A stretch of 64,000 nt of DNA from contig DATNDG010000062.1 of assembly GCA_035553515.1 (NCBI GenBank), positions 1-64,000 of the forward strand, read 5' to 3'. The notes beneath the pieces are model-generated. The model did not search any database. It was not told the origin of the DNA and saw only the letters and a program-made list of their open reading frames with translations. This document shows, piece by piece, positions 52,332-61,700 of the stretch. Made by a program: the position numbers and the translations under genes. Within the stretch, counting starts at the first letter, position 1. Every line of letters starts with the position of its first letter. The stretch comes from DAHUYF01 sp035553515 (GTDB lineage: Bacteria > Pseudomonadota > Alphaproteobacteria > ATCC43930 > CGMCC-115725).

Positions 52332-53291
52332 CTAGCGGGCTGCCAGCTGCGCCGGCGTGATCACGGCGACGAGGTTGGGACCCGCCACCCTCGCGTCGAT
52401 CACCCGATTCGACTTGGTGTTGCTGATGCGGATGGCCGATCCCATACCGCCATCCGAAAGCGCCTTGCCCTGGGCGGTGAGCCGCATGGTGTGCGTCTCG
52501 AGCACGATGGTGACGAGATCGCCCTTGTGGACGATCACCGGCGCTTGCACGTCGGCGCTACGGAGCGGCTCTTCGGCATGAATCAGGCGGCGCGGTGTCT
52601 TGCCGATGAGTTCGCCCGGATCGAGAATCAGGTCGGTGCCCACCCGGTCTGCGCGTATCGACAGGCTGGAGAGATCGGCCGCCGCGATGACCTCGCCCGG
52701 CGCCACGGCCCGATCCAACACGGGAAGCTTGATCATGCGGACGAGCACGCCGGTGACGCGTCGCTCCGAGGACAGGTCGCCGGGTGCCGCCACCATGGCG
52801 GAGAAGCGGCCGCTGCGGGGATCGAGAGTGAGGCCCTCGATATCGAGTCCCGTGGGCGGGCTTGCCGGCGCCACCAGGCGGAAGCCGGCATTGTCGAGCT
52901 GGAGCTGTGCGCCGGCGACGCTCTGGCGCTTGGCGATCTCCGCGAGGAGTGCCCGGGCGACGGTATCGCCGGTAACGATGCGCGTGGCGCGCTCGACCGA
53001 GGCCTGATCGAAGGGAGAGGCGGGGCGCCAGTCGAGCTGATGCTCGCGTGCGGTGGCCGCGAGCCAGGCGGCATCGAAGAGCGTCCGCGAACCGAGCGGC
53101 GGGGCGGGCGCGACCACGTCGGTGGCATGCGGGCCGGCATCACTGAAGAGATCGCCCAGCCGGATGACGTCGGCGTCCACGCTCACCGCCGGCCGCAAGG
53201 TCGGCTGGGCCAGAGCCGAAGCGCTGGCGAGAGCGAGCCCGGCGAGAAGAACGAGCGCGGTCAGGTGTCGGAGCATGGTTCCGGTTTTCAT
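52332..53291 (-). CDS. flgA: FlgA, P-ring assembly chaperone
   Basis: A 319-residue periplasmic protein. A signal peptide (LTALVLLAGLALASASALA) is followed by a variable domain and a C-terminal SAF domain (about 190-310: VLDRAVAPGEVIAAADLSSLSIRADR, GKTPRRLIHAEEPLRSADVQAP). FlgA assists polymerisation of FlgI into the P-ring. It starts 5 bases after flgG and ends 10 bases before flgH. Confidence 0.93.
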   Translation of the reverse strand: MKTGTMLRHLTALVLLAGLALASASALAQPTLRPAVSVDADVIRLGDLFSDAGPHATDVVAPAPPLGSRTLFDAAWLAATAREHQLDWRPASPFDQASVERATRIVTGDTVARALLAEIAKRQSVAGAQLQLDNAGFRLVAPASPPTGLDIEGLTLDPRSGRFSAMVAAPGDLSSERRVTGVLVRMIKLPVLDRAVAPGEVIAAADLSSLSIRADRVGTDLILDPGELIGKTPRRLIHAEEPLRSADVQAPVIVHKGDLVTIVLETHTMRLTAQGKALSDGGMGSAIRISNTKSNRVIDARVAGPNLVAVITPAQLAAR

Positions 53292-53296
53292 CGGCG

Positions 53297-54082
53297 TTAC
53301 TGGATCTGGTTCAAGGTAGACATCATCTGGTCGGTGGTCTGGATTACCTTCGAGTTCATCTCGTAGGCGCGCTGCGCCGTGATGAGGTTGGTGATTTCCG
53401 ATACGATGTCGACGTTCGAGGTCTCGAGCATTCCCTGATTGATTGTGCCAAAGCCGGTCGACCCGGGATTTCCAGTGGTCGCCTGGCCCGAGGCCTGCGT
53501 CTCCAGGTAAAGGTTGTTGCCGATCGCGTCGAGGCCGGCCTCATTGGCGAAATTGGCGAGCTGGAGCTGACCGACGGTCTGCGGGTTGGTCTGGCCGGCG
53601 ACCTGCGCCTGCACCTGTCCGCTCGAATTGATCGAAATCGCGGTGGTGTTTTGGGGAATGGTGATGCCGGGCTGGACCACATACCCGTCGGTGGTCACGA
53701 TCTCGCCGGTTGGGCTGAGCTGAAAGGACCCGGCGCGGGTGTAGGCGGTCGTGCCGTCGGGCTGCAGGATCTGGAAGAAGCCGCGCCCCTGGATCGCAAG
53801 GTCGAGCGGGTTACTGGTCTGGGTGAGATTGCCCTGGGTGGTGATGCGGTAGATCGCCGCCGTCTTGACGCCGATGCCGATCTGCACGCCCACCGGCACG
53901 ATGGTGCCGCTGTCCGACGAGGTGGCGCCGCCGCGGCGCTCGGTCTGATAGAGCAGGTCCTGGAATTCCGGGCGCTGCTCCTTGAAGCCGGTGGTGTTCT
54001 GGTTGGCGATGTTGTTGGCGATGACCTCGACATTGGTCTGTTGGGCCATCATGCCCGTCGCCGCGATATCCATTGCACGCAT
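53297..54082 (-). CDS. flgG: FlgG, distal rod protein
   Basis: A 261-residue FlgG of typical length. MDIAATGMMAQQTNVEVIANNIANQNTTGFKEQRPEFQDL, VQIGIGVKTAAI and the C-terminal SNVDIVSEITNLITAQRAYEMNSKVI are diagnostic. About 24 copies make the distal rod that crosses the P- and L-rings. It follows flgF and precedes flgA. Confidence 0.97.
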   Translation of the reverse strand: MRAMDIAATGMMAQQTNVEVIANNIANQNTTGFKEQRPEFQDLLYQTERRGGATSSDSGTIVPVGVQIGIGVKTAAIYRITTQGNLTQTSNPLDLAIQGRGFFQILQPDGTTAYTRAGSFQLSPTGEIVTTDGYVVQPGITIPQNTTAISINSSGQVQAQVAGQTNPQTVGQLQLANFANEAGLDAIGNNLYLETQASGQATTGNPGSTGFGTINQGMLETSNVDIVSEITNLITAQRAYEMNSKVIQTTDQMMSTLNQIQ

Positions 54083-54097
54083 GGATCAGGACCTCTT

Positions 54098-54835
54098 TCA
54101 GGAGACTTGGCTGAGCTTGTCGATGGCGTTGCCGCGGCGCTGATCCTCCTCATCGAGGAAGGTCTTCACCGTGCCGCTTTCGCGCGCCACAGAAAGCATG
54201 CGGGTGAGTTCGACCACCGGCTGGACGTTCGATTGCTCGAGCATGCCCTGCTGCACCGTGGCGGTGGCGGGCTGCGGCGTCTGGTCGGTAACCCAGAGGC
54301 CATTCGCCGCCGGTGTCACCGCCTGCGGCGCGGGAAAGTCGACGAGCTGCAGCTGGCCGAGAGCGGCCTGCTGCCCGGACCCGTCCTGGCCCACCGAAAC
54401 GGTGCCGTCGGTTGCAACCGTGATGCCATGGGTGTTGGCGGGAACGACGAGCGGCTGGCCGCTATTGGTCAGCACCGGATAGCCCTGGCTGGTGACGATC
54501 TGGCCTTGGCTGTCGAGCTGAAAATGGCCGTTCCGCGTGTAGCGGACGCCGAGCGGCGTCTGAACCGCGAAATACCCTTGGCCGGATATCGCCAGGTCGA
54601 GCGGATTGCCGGTCTGGGTAATCGGCCCCTCGCGCAAGTCGCGTACCGTGCCTGCATCTTGAACGAAGGCGATCGGGCTGCGCTGCCCGCTCGGGCGTAC
54701 GAGGTACTGGCTGAACAGCATCTCCTCCCCCTTGAAGGCGGGGGTGGACGCATTGGCCAGGTTGTTCGCCACCACGTCCATCTGGCGCTGGATCGCCATC
54801 TGGCTCGAAAGGGCGACGTAGGTTGCGTTCTCCAT
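54098..54835 (-). CDS. flgF: FlgF, proximal rod protein
   Basis: A 245-residue FlgF. MENATYVALSSQMAIQRQMDVVANNLANASTPAFKGEEMLF is the usual N-terminus and SNVQPVVELTRMLSVARESGTV the C-terminal coiled coil. An upstream in-frame extension to 55030 is not FlgF-like and overlaps the promoter, so the ATG at 54835 is used even though its ribosome binding site is weak. First gene of the rod/ring operon with a sigma-54 promoter about 43 bases upstream. Confidence 0.95.
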   Translation of the reverse strand: MENATYVALSSQMAIQRQMDVVANNLANASTPAFKGEEMLFSQYLVRPSGQRSPIAFVQDAGTVRDLREGPITQTGNPLDLAISGQGYFAVQTPLGVRYTRNGHFQLDSQGQIVTSQGYPVLTNSGQPLVVPANTHGITVATDGTVSVGQDGSGQQAALGQLQLVDFPAPQAVTPAANGLWVTDQTPQPATATVQQGMLEQSNVQPVVELTRMLSVARESGTVKTFLDEEDQRRGNAIDKLSQVS

Positions 54836-54877
54836 CGAGGATTCTGCTCGCGTCGAATGTTCTGTCAGGCATCCCGA

Positions 54878-54893
54878 TGCATGTCGCGTGCCA
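54878..54893 (-). promoter_or_regulatory. sigma-54 promoter of the flgF operon
   Basis: Minus strand TGGCACG-CGAC-ATGCA with a perfect -24 half and GC at the correct 10-base spacing. It predicts a leader of about 32 bases before flgF. Confidence 0.8.
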
Positions 54894-54942
54894 AACGCGA
54901 ACGCCGCAGCGGCCCGCGGATTTTTCGCTGCGCTGACGACAG

Positions 54943-54962
54943 CCGGGGCAGGCTTTGCCGGG
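54943..54962. promoter_or_regulatory. imperfect GGCA/TTGCC palindrome upstream of flgF
   Basis: CCGGGGCA-GGC-TTTGCCGGG lies about 50 bases upstream of the flgF -24 element and resembles the flagellin palindrome at 25233. Confidence 0.4.
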
Positions 54963-55025
54963 TAGTTCCTGCCCGCATGCCCGGCCCGCTTCCGCGCTTT
55001 TGCCCCGCCCGGCGCAACCCACCGT

Positions 55026-55040
55026 TTCACCAGTTATTAA
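55026..55040 (+). promoter_or_regulatory. CtrA-like box before fliL
   Basis: TTCA-N7-TTAA, 7 of 8 consensus bases, 55-69 bases before the fliL ATG. Confidence 0.5.
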
Positions 55041-55094
55041 GCTTGTGCGTCCTATGCTGCGGGCCATTGCAAGAGCCTGAGGCGAAGTGCGCCC

Positions 55095-55604
55095 ATGTCC
55101 GACCGGACTGCCGATGAAGCCCTCGAAACTCCGATCGAGGGACTCGCAAGCAAACCCAGCCGCAAGAAGCTGCTGCTGTTGATCGGCGGCGCGCTGCTGC
55201 TGCTGCTGATCAGCGGTGCCGTGCTCTATTTCACCGGAGTGGTGGACAAGGTCATCGGCCACAAGGAGCCGGCGAAGGTGGCGGAAAAGGTCGCGCCGCC
55301 CGCCGTGTTCTTCGATCTGCCCGATCTCCTGGTCAATCTCAACACCACCGGCCGCAAGGCGAGCTTCCTCAAGCTATCGGTCAGCCTGGAGCTGGAGCGT
55401 CCGGAGGATTTGCCGCGGCTGCAGGCGGTGATGCCGCGCATCATCGACAACTTCCAGGTCTATCTGCGCGAGCTCCGCGTCGAGGATCTGCGCGGCTCCG
55501 GCGGCATCTATCGCCTGCGCGAGGAGTTGCTGGCGCGCGTCAATGCCGCGGTGGCGCCGATCAAGGTCAGGGACGTGCTCTTCAAAGAAATGCTGGTCCA
55601 GTAA
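55095..55604 (+). CDS. fliL: FliL, stator-associated membrane protein
   Basis: A 169-residue FliL. A short cytoplasmic N-terminus is followed by one membrane helix (KLLLLIGGALLLLLISGAVLYF, about 25-48) and a periplasmic stomatin-like domain (VFFDLPDLLVNLNTTGRKASFLKLSVSLEL). FliL rings surround the stator and raise torque. It leads the fliL-fliM operon. Confidence 0.95.
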   Translation: MSDRTADEALETPIEGLASKPSRKKLLLLIGGALLLLLISGAVLYFTGVVDKVIGHKEPAKVAEKVAPPAVFFDLPDLLVNLNTTGRKASFLKLSVSLELERPEDLPRLQAVMPRIIDNFQVYLRELRVEDLRGSGGIYRLREELLARVNAAVAPIKVRDVLFKEMLVQ

Positions 55605-55629
55605 CGGCAGACCGGCGGGAATTCACGGA

Positions 55630-56769
55630 ATGGCCGACGAGCAGAATCAAGCGCAATCCGAAGAGGAGAAGCTCGCCGCCGAATGGGCGGCGATGGCCGA
55701 GAGCAATCCGAGTGAGGGAGAGGCTGCGGCCGGCGGCGAGGGCAATGCCGGAGGCGAAGGTGAAGGCGAAGCCGGCGCCGAAGGTCAGCCCGGGACCGCC
55801 CGCGTCCTCAATCAGAACGAAATCGACAGCCTGCTCGGCTTCGGCGAGGGCGAGGCCGGCGGCAAGGAAAATTCCGGCATCCGCGCCATCATCGATTCCG
55901 CGCTCGTCTCTTATGAGCGCCTGCCGATGCTCGAGGTGGTGTTCGACCGCCTCGTCCGCATGATGTCGACGAGCCTGCGCAATTTCACCTCGGACAATGT
56001 CGAGGTGTCGATCGACAACATCACCTCGATCCGCTTCGGCGACTATCTCAATTCCATCCCGCTGCCGGCGATGTTGAGCGTGTTCAAGGCGGAGGAGTGG
56101 GACAATTACGGGCTTCTCACCGTCGATAGCGCGCTCATCTATTCGATCGTCGACGTCCTGCTTGGCGGGCGCCGCGGCACGGCGGCGATGCGCATCGAAG
56201 GGCGGCCTTATACGACGATCGAACGCAATCTCGTCGAGCGGCTGGTCTCGGTGGTGCTGTCCGACCTCTCCGGCGCCTTCGATCCGCTGAGCCCCGTCAC
56301 CTTCCGCTTCGAGCGGCTTGAGACCAATCCGCGTTTTGCCACCATCGGTCGCCCGGCCAATGCCGCGGTGCTGGCGCGGCTGCGCGTCGACATGGAGGAT
56401 CGCGGCGGCCGGCTCGAGGTGCTGCTCCCCTACGCCACGCTCGAGCCGGTCCGCGAGATCCTGCTGCAGGGCTTCCTCGGCGAGAAATTCGGCCGGGACT
56501 CCATCTGGGAAGCGCATCTCGCCGGCGAACTCTGGTACACGAGCGTTCCGATCGAGGCGGTACTCGACACGGTCGAACTGTCGCTGCGCGACGTGCTCAA
56601 CCTCAAGGTCGGATCGCGTGTCCTGCTCAACGTCAATTCGAGCTCCGACGTCCAGCTCGTCTGCGGCGATCTCGCCATGTTCAAGGGGAAGATGGGCCGA
56701 AAGGGCGGTCACATCGCCATCCGCATCAGCGAAAAGATGGAAAAGGAACGAGGAGGCCACAGTCCATGA
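55630..56769 (+). CDS. fliM: FliM, flagellar switch protein
   Basis: A 379-residue FliM with an unusual Gly/Glu/Ala-rich N-terminal stretch of about 55 residues before the CheY-binding EIDSLL (64-69). The middle domain (YLNSIPLPAMLSVFKAEEWDNYGLL) contacts FliG, and the SpoA C-terminal domain contacts FliN. The ATG at 55630 is preferred over an upstream in-frame start that overlaps fliL. It overlaps the next gene by 4 bases. Confidence 0.96.
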   Translation: MADEQNQAQSEEEKLAAEWAAMAESNPSEGEAAAGGEGNAGGEGEGEAGAEGQPGTARVLNQNEIDSLLGFGEGEAGGKENSGIRAIIDSALVSYERLPMLEVVFDRLVRMMSTSLRNFTSDNVEVSIDNITSIRFGDYLNSIPLPAMLSVFKAEEWDNYGLLTVDSALIYSIVDVLLGGRRGTAAMRIEGRPYTTIERNLVERLVSVVLSDLSGAFDPLSPVTFRFERLETNPRFATIGRPANAAVLARLRVDMEDRGGRLEVLLPYATLEPVREILLQGFLGEKFGRDSIWEAHLAGELWYTSVPIEAVLDTVELSLRDVLNLKVGSRVLLNVNSSSDVQLVCGDLAMFKGKMGRKGGHIAIRISEKMEKERGGHSP

Positions 56770-57302
56770 CCATTACCTTGGCCGCGGATCTCACCGTCGC
56801 CGTTCTTCTCGTCTTCACCATCTACTATGCCGCCAAGCTCAGCCGGAGGCTGAACGCGCTCCGCGCCGACAAGGCGGCGCTGCAGGGGCTGGTGCAAAAT
56901 TTGATGCAAGCGTCGCAGAGTGCGGAAGCCGGCATTCGCGGTCTCAAGACGGCCGCAGACGAGACGGGACGCGAACTGCAGAAGAAAGTGCAGGAGGCTC
57001 AGTCGCTGCGCGACGACCTCGCCTACATGATCGATCGCGGCGGCGGTGTGGCCGACCGGATGGAGAGCTCGCTGCGCGCGCGGCGTGAAGAGCCTGCGCG
57101 CGAGCCGGCCCGCTTGCGTCCCGTCGAGGCGCCGCAGCCTCGTCCGGCGGAGGCTCCGGCGCGGCGCGAGGTGAAATCCGGCCCGACGAACTTCATTCAG
57201 GAGATGGCAGCGCGGCTCGCACCGGGGCTCGCTCAGGGTAACGGCACGGCGCCCTCCCGGGCGGAGCGCGACTTGCTGCGCGCGCTCGCCGGCCGCCGCT
57301 AG
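56766..57302 (+). CDS. DUF6468 flagellar-associated membrane protein
   Basis: A 178-residue protein with one N-terminal membrane helix (LTVAVLLVFTIYYAAKLSRRL), a coiled coil (about 30-110) with SAEAGIRGLKTAADETGRELQ, and a Pro/Arg/Glu-rich tail. It matches the DUF6468 family, found after fliM in many Alphaproteobacteria. It is presumably an inner-membrane motor or stator accessory protein, but no function is known to me. It overlaps fliM and precedes motE. Confidence 0.75.
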   Translation: MTITLAADLTVAVLLVFTIYYAAKLSRRLNALRADKAALQGLVQNLMQASQSAEAGIRGLKTAADETGRELQKKVQEAQSLRDDLAYMIDRGGGVADRMESSLRARREEPAREPARLRPVEAPQPRPAEAPARREVKSGPTNFIQEMAARLAPGLAQGNGTAPSRAERDLLRALAGRR

Positions 57303-57307
57303 GAGCG

Positions 57308-58027
57308 ATGATGGAGTTCCGCCTTCGCCTCGTGCCGGTGGCGATCGTCGCCGCGGTCGGATTGCTCGGGATCAAGCTCGGCGATGCCTGGCTTGCAATC
57401 GACCCGGCAGTGCCGGCGGCGCGCGCCCAGGCCGAGCAGCAGCCGGTGAAACCGGCTGCAGCGAGTTCTACTGCTGTGCCGGCCGCCGCTCCGACGCAGC
57501 CCGCCGCGGCGGCGGCAAAGCCCGCGGCGGTTGACCCCGCCTCGGCGGGCGAGAAGCGCGCGCCGGTGGATCCGCTGTCGATGAGCCCCGCGGAAGTCGA
57601 GTTGTTGCAGAAGCTTTCCGAGCGCCGCGCCGAACTCGACAAGCGCGCCGCCGAGCTCAGCCAGCGCGAGGTGCTGCTGCAAGCCACGGAGAAGCGGATC
57701 GACGACAAGATCGCCAAGCTTGCTGATTTGAAGAAGCAAATCGGCGGCATCGTCGATCAGCAGAACCAGCAGGACGATGCCAGGCTGATGAGCCTCGTCA
57801 AGATTTATCAGACAATGAAGCCGGTCGATGCGGCGCGCATCTTCAGCCAGCTCGATATGCCGGTGCTGCTCGGCGTGCTCGAGCACATGAAGGAGCGCAA
57901 TGCCGCGCCGATCTTGGCGGCGATGGACCCGGCAAAGGCCAAGGCGGTGACGCTCGCTCTGGCCGAGCGCAAGGACCAGCGCGCCGACGCCTCGATTCCG
58001 TCACAAAAGCCGGCGGCGCAGCCGTAA
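57308..58027 (+). CDS. motE: MotE-like flagellar protein
   Basis: A 239-residue protein with an N-terminal membrane helix or signal (LVPVAIVAAVGLLGIKL), an Ala/Pro-rich linker, a coiled coil (about 100-160: LLQKLSERRAELDKRAAELSQRE) and a C-terminal MgtE-N-like domain (MKPVDAARIFSQLDMPVLLGVLEHMKERNAAPILAAMD). This is the MotE architecture described in rhizobia, where it acts as a chaperone for the stator-associated MotC. No motC is in the window, so the partner here is unknown. Confidence 0.8.
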   Translation: MMEFRLRLVPVAIVAAVGLLGIKLGDAWLAIDPAVPAARAQAEQQPVKPAAASSTAVPAAAPTQPAAAAAKPAAVDPASAGEKRAPVDPLSMSPAEVELLQKLSERRAELDKRAAELSQREVLLQATEKRIDDKIAKLADLKKQIGGIVDQQNQQDDARLMSLVKIYQTMKPVDAARIFSQLDMPVLLGVLEHMKERNAAPILAAMDPAKAKAVTLALAERKDQRADASIPSQKPAAQP

Positions 58028-58056
58028 CTCGAGGGAAGGAAGTGGGAGTTTCATCG

Positions 58057-58713
58057 ATGTCGATGCGCGGCGAGGACGCCGATCTCAGGAGCAAGATTGC
58101 GGCGATCGCACCGAGAAGCGCGGCCGCAGTCGATCCTGCCGCGATCGCCTCGGTGGTCGAGGCCGTGGTGTCGAGCCTCAGCGGTGACATGTCCGTTGCC
58201 GACCTCAAGCTCTATCACGAGCTCGAGCAGCTCGCCCGCTACATCCAGAGCGCCAAGCGCGAGATCGCGGCGATCCGGCCGCATGACATCAGCGCTCGCA
58301 TTCCCGCCGCGACCGACGAACTCGACGCGGTGGTGGGCCATACCGCCGAAGCCACGGGCACCATCCTCGATGCCGCCGAGTGCATGGAGAAGCTCGCGCC
58401 CAAGATGCCTGGGGAGACCGGCCAGATCATTGCCGACGCTGTCACCCGGATCTATGAGGCCTGCAACTTCCAGGACATAACCGGTCAGCGCATCACCAAA
58501 GTGGTGAAGACGCTGAAATATATCGAAGAGAAGATCGACGCGCTGCTCGCCGCCTTCGGCGAGGAGCTCGGCGAAGCCGAATGCGCGACCCCTGCGCCCG
58601 AGCCCGAGCCTATGGACGAGAATGCACGTCTGATGCACGGACCGCAGCTGCCGCAGGAGGCGAACAAGCAGGCCGACATCGATGCCATCCTGGCGGAGTT
58701 CGATCGGCAATGA
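58057..58713 (+). CDS. cheZ: CheZ-like chemotaxis phosphatase
   Basis: A 218-residue helical protein with QDITGQRI, in which Asp140 and Gln144 match the CheZ catalytic Asp and Gln. The long helices and a C-terminal IDAILAEFDRQ, resembling the CheY-binding tail of CheZ, support dephosphorylation of CheY-P. The ATG at 58057 has GGGAG eight bases upstream; an in-frame GTG at 58042 is an alternative. It overlaps the TPR gene by 4 bases. CheZ next to motor genes is common in Rhodospirillales-type operons. Confidence 0.85.
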   Translation: MSMRGEDADLRSKIAAIAPRSAAAVDPAAIASVVEAVVSSLSGDMSVADLKLYHELEQLARYIQSAKREIAAIRPHDISARIPAATDELDAVVGHTAEATGTILDAAECMEKLAPKMPGETGQIIADAVTRIYEACNFQDITGQRITKVVKTLKYIEEKIDALLAAFGEELGEAECATPAPEPEPMDENARLMHGPQLPQEANKQADIDAILAEFDRQ

Positions 58714-61700
58714 TCTTTCGCCGCGGCATACTCGCTCTCGCGGTTCTACTGGCGCTCGTCGCGGGTGCTCTGCCGGTGCGCGCCGCCGATACGGTGGGCG
58801 TGCGCGCGGCCGAGCACGAGAAGGCGGGTTTCGCCCGCATCGCCTTCGATTGGAAGGCGCCGGTAAGCTTCGATGCCAAGATCGTCGGCGAGACGCTGAC
58901 CGTGCATTTCGGCCGGAAGTTCACTGCCGATCTCGGCGCAGTGAAGCGCAACCTCGGCGCCTATATTGGCACGATCGGCATCAGCGAGGATGGCGCCAGC
59001 ATCGTCGCCACGCTGAAGCGGCCGGCCACGCTCCACAGCTTCACCGATGGCAATACGGTCGCCATCGACATCATTGCGAGGCCGACAAGATCTGCAACCG
59101 CGGAGCCGCAACCTGCGGCGGCCGATCAGGTCGCGGTTCCGACCGGCGCTGCGGCCATTGTCGGGTTGCGCTTTGGCGAACATCCGGGCTTCCGCCGCGT
59201 GGTGTTCGACTGGAACGGCAGGATCGACTACACCTTCAGCGAAGCGAAAGGGGTGGCGCATCTGCGGTTTTCGCGACTGGCGAAGATCGATGTTGCGTCT
59301 CTCTCTCGCGCGCTGCCCGACCTCTCGCCGCGGCTCGAGCAGCAGGGTGACGCAACCGCTCTCAGCTTCGCCGTGCCGGCGGGAACGCGGTTCCGCGATT
59401 TCCACAGCGGCAACAGCGTCGTGCTCGATGTGCTAGGCGGCGCTCCGCCGCCCGCCGCCCAAGCACGAGGTGGGGGCGGGATCACCCCGCCGCCCGAGCT
59501 GATCGAACCTTCGGCGGGCGGCGCGCAGCAGCCGAGGCCGGCGCTCGGCGCACCAAGGCCTCTGACGCGACCTTTGAGCCAGGCCTCGCCGCCACCGGGC
59601 TCTCTGCCGGTGCATTACGCGCTCGCGCCCCAGGGCGCGAGTTTGCGTTTTGACTGGCAGAAGCCGGTTCCGGCAGCGGTGTTTCGGCGGGGCGAGGCAC
59701 TGTGGATCGTCTTCGCTGGGCCGAGGCCGCTCGATCTCAATGAGCTGCGCCGCGCCACCGGCGATGTGATCGAGCGCGCCGACCAGCTGCCCGAGGCGAA
59801 GGCAACGGTGCTGCGCTTGGTCGCGCGCCCTGGCATCAATCCGAGCTTGCGCCGCTCCGACAACAGCTGGATCGTCGATCTCCGCCCGCAAGAGCTGCGC
59901 GCCGAGGCGCCGGTCGCGGTCACGGTGCGCCCCGGCGCCGCCACTCCCGACGTTCTCTTCGGTCTTTCCGAGCCAAGTGAGCCGCTCTGGCTGCACGATC
60001 CGGAGATTGGCGACACGCTGGTCGTGGTCCCGGCCAGCGAGAGCGGCCGCGGCATCGCCCGCGAGCAGAATTTCGTCGATTTCAGCGTACTCGCGAGCGT
60101 CCAGGGCATCGTGCTGCGGCCGAATGCCGACGATCTCAGGGTGCAGCGCGCCGAGGGCGGTCTGGAGGTGACGCGGCCGGGTGGTCTCGTCCTGTCTCCG
60201 CCCAGCGATCGCGAGCTTGCGCGCCAGCCGGGTGGCCTCGGGCGCCTCTTCGATTTCGCCGACTGGAAGGGACCGTCCACCAACACTTTCCTCCAGCAGC
60301 GCTCGCGGCTCGAGCTGGCCGCGGCGGCGGCACCCGCATCCTTCCGCTCGAAGCCGCGGCTGGCGCTGGCACGCTTCTATTTCGCCAATCTGTTCGCGCC
60401 CGAGGCGGAGGGCGTGCTCGACGCGATCCGGCGCGACGACCCCAACCTCATGGCCGATCCGTCGGTGCTGCTGATGAGCGGCGCCGTTCACCTGATGATC
60501 GGCGACGAGGCGCAGGCGGCGCAGGAGCTTGGTCAGAAAAGTCTCGACAATGAGCCCGAGGCGCTGCTGTGGCGTGCTTCGCTCTCGGCCGATCTCGGCG
60601 ACTGGAAGCTCGCGGCGCATGGCTTCGCGCTCTCGAGCAATCTGATGCCGCGCTACCCGCAGGCGCTCCGCGACCGCTTCGCGCTGCAGGCTGCCCAGGC
60701 CTTCCTCCAGACGGGGCAGCCGCCCGAAGCGCAAGCGATGACCCAGCTCGTGCTCAAGAGCAACCCGCCGCTCGGCGACAAGGCTATGGCGCTCTATCTC
60801 GATGGCAAGCGCGCTCTCGCTCAGGGCGACTTCAGCCATGCAATCGATCTCTGGACCGAGGTCGCCGGCATGAATGACCGGCCAAGCCGGGCGCGGGCGC
60901 TCTATGCGCGCACCATGGCCGAATTCGGCGCCAAGAGGATCGACCGGCCGGCGGCGATCAAGCAGCTGGATCGGCTGCGCTTCGCCTGGCGCGGCGACCG
61001 GTTCGAGTTCGACCTGCTGCGCAAGATCGGCGAACTCAAGCTGGCCGACGGCGATCAGCGCGGCGGGTTTGACGCGCTGCGCGAGGCGGGCACGGATTTT
61101 CCGGACTATCCCGAGTCCAAGGCGGTGCTGCAGGAGCTGAGCGACGGGCTCGCCGAAGTGTTTCTCGGCAAGGACGCGGAGCAGGTTCCGCCGCTCAAGG
61201 CGCTTGCGCTCTATGACGAGTTCAAGGACTACGCGCCGGTTGGCGAGCGGGGCGACGCAATCGTACGCCGACTGGTGGACCGGCTGGTGGCCATCGACCT
61301 CCTCGATCAGGCGGCGTCGCTGCTCCAGGACGAGGTAACCCATCGCCCCATGGGGCGCGACAAGGCGCGCGTGGCGACGCAGCTCGCCCTCATCCGCCTG
61401 CTCGACAACAATCCCACGGACGCGCTGAAAGCGCTCGACATCGATGTCGGCAAGGACGTGCCGACGGAGCTTCAGCGGCAGCGCCAGCAGCTGCGCGCCC
61501 GCGCGCTCGCCCAGCTCGGCCGTACCGACGGGGCGCTCGCGATCCTGGCAAACGATACCAGCCGCGATGCCGATCGACTGCGCGCCGATATCTTTTGGCG
61601 CACGCATAATTGGACCGAGGCGGCGAAGGCACTGGCCCGGTTGGCGCCGCCGCCGGCGGCCGATGGCAGCATCGACAAGGCGTCAAGCCAGCTGGTGCTG

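Noticed and set aside
59433..61607. 724-codon minus-strand open frame opposite the AMIN/TPR gene
   Set aside because: No recognisable motif and shadow-like composition; the sense gene has a signal peptide and repeats.
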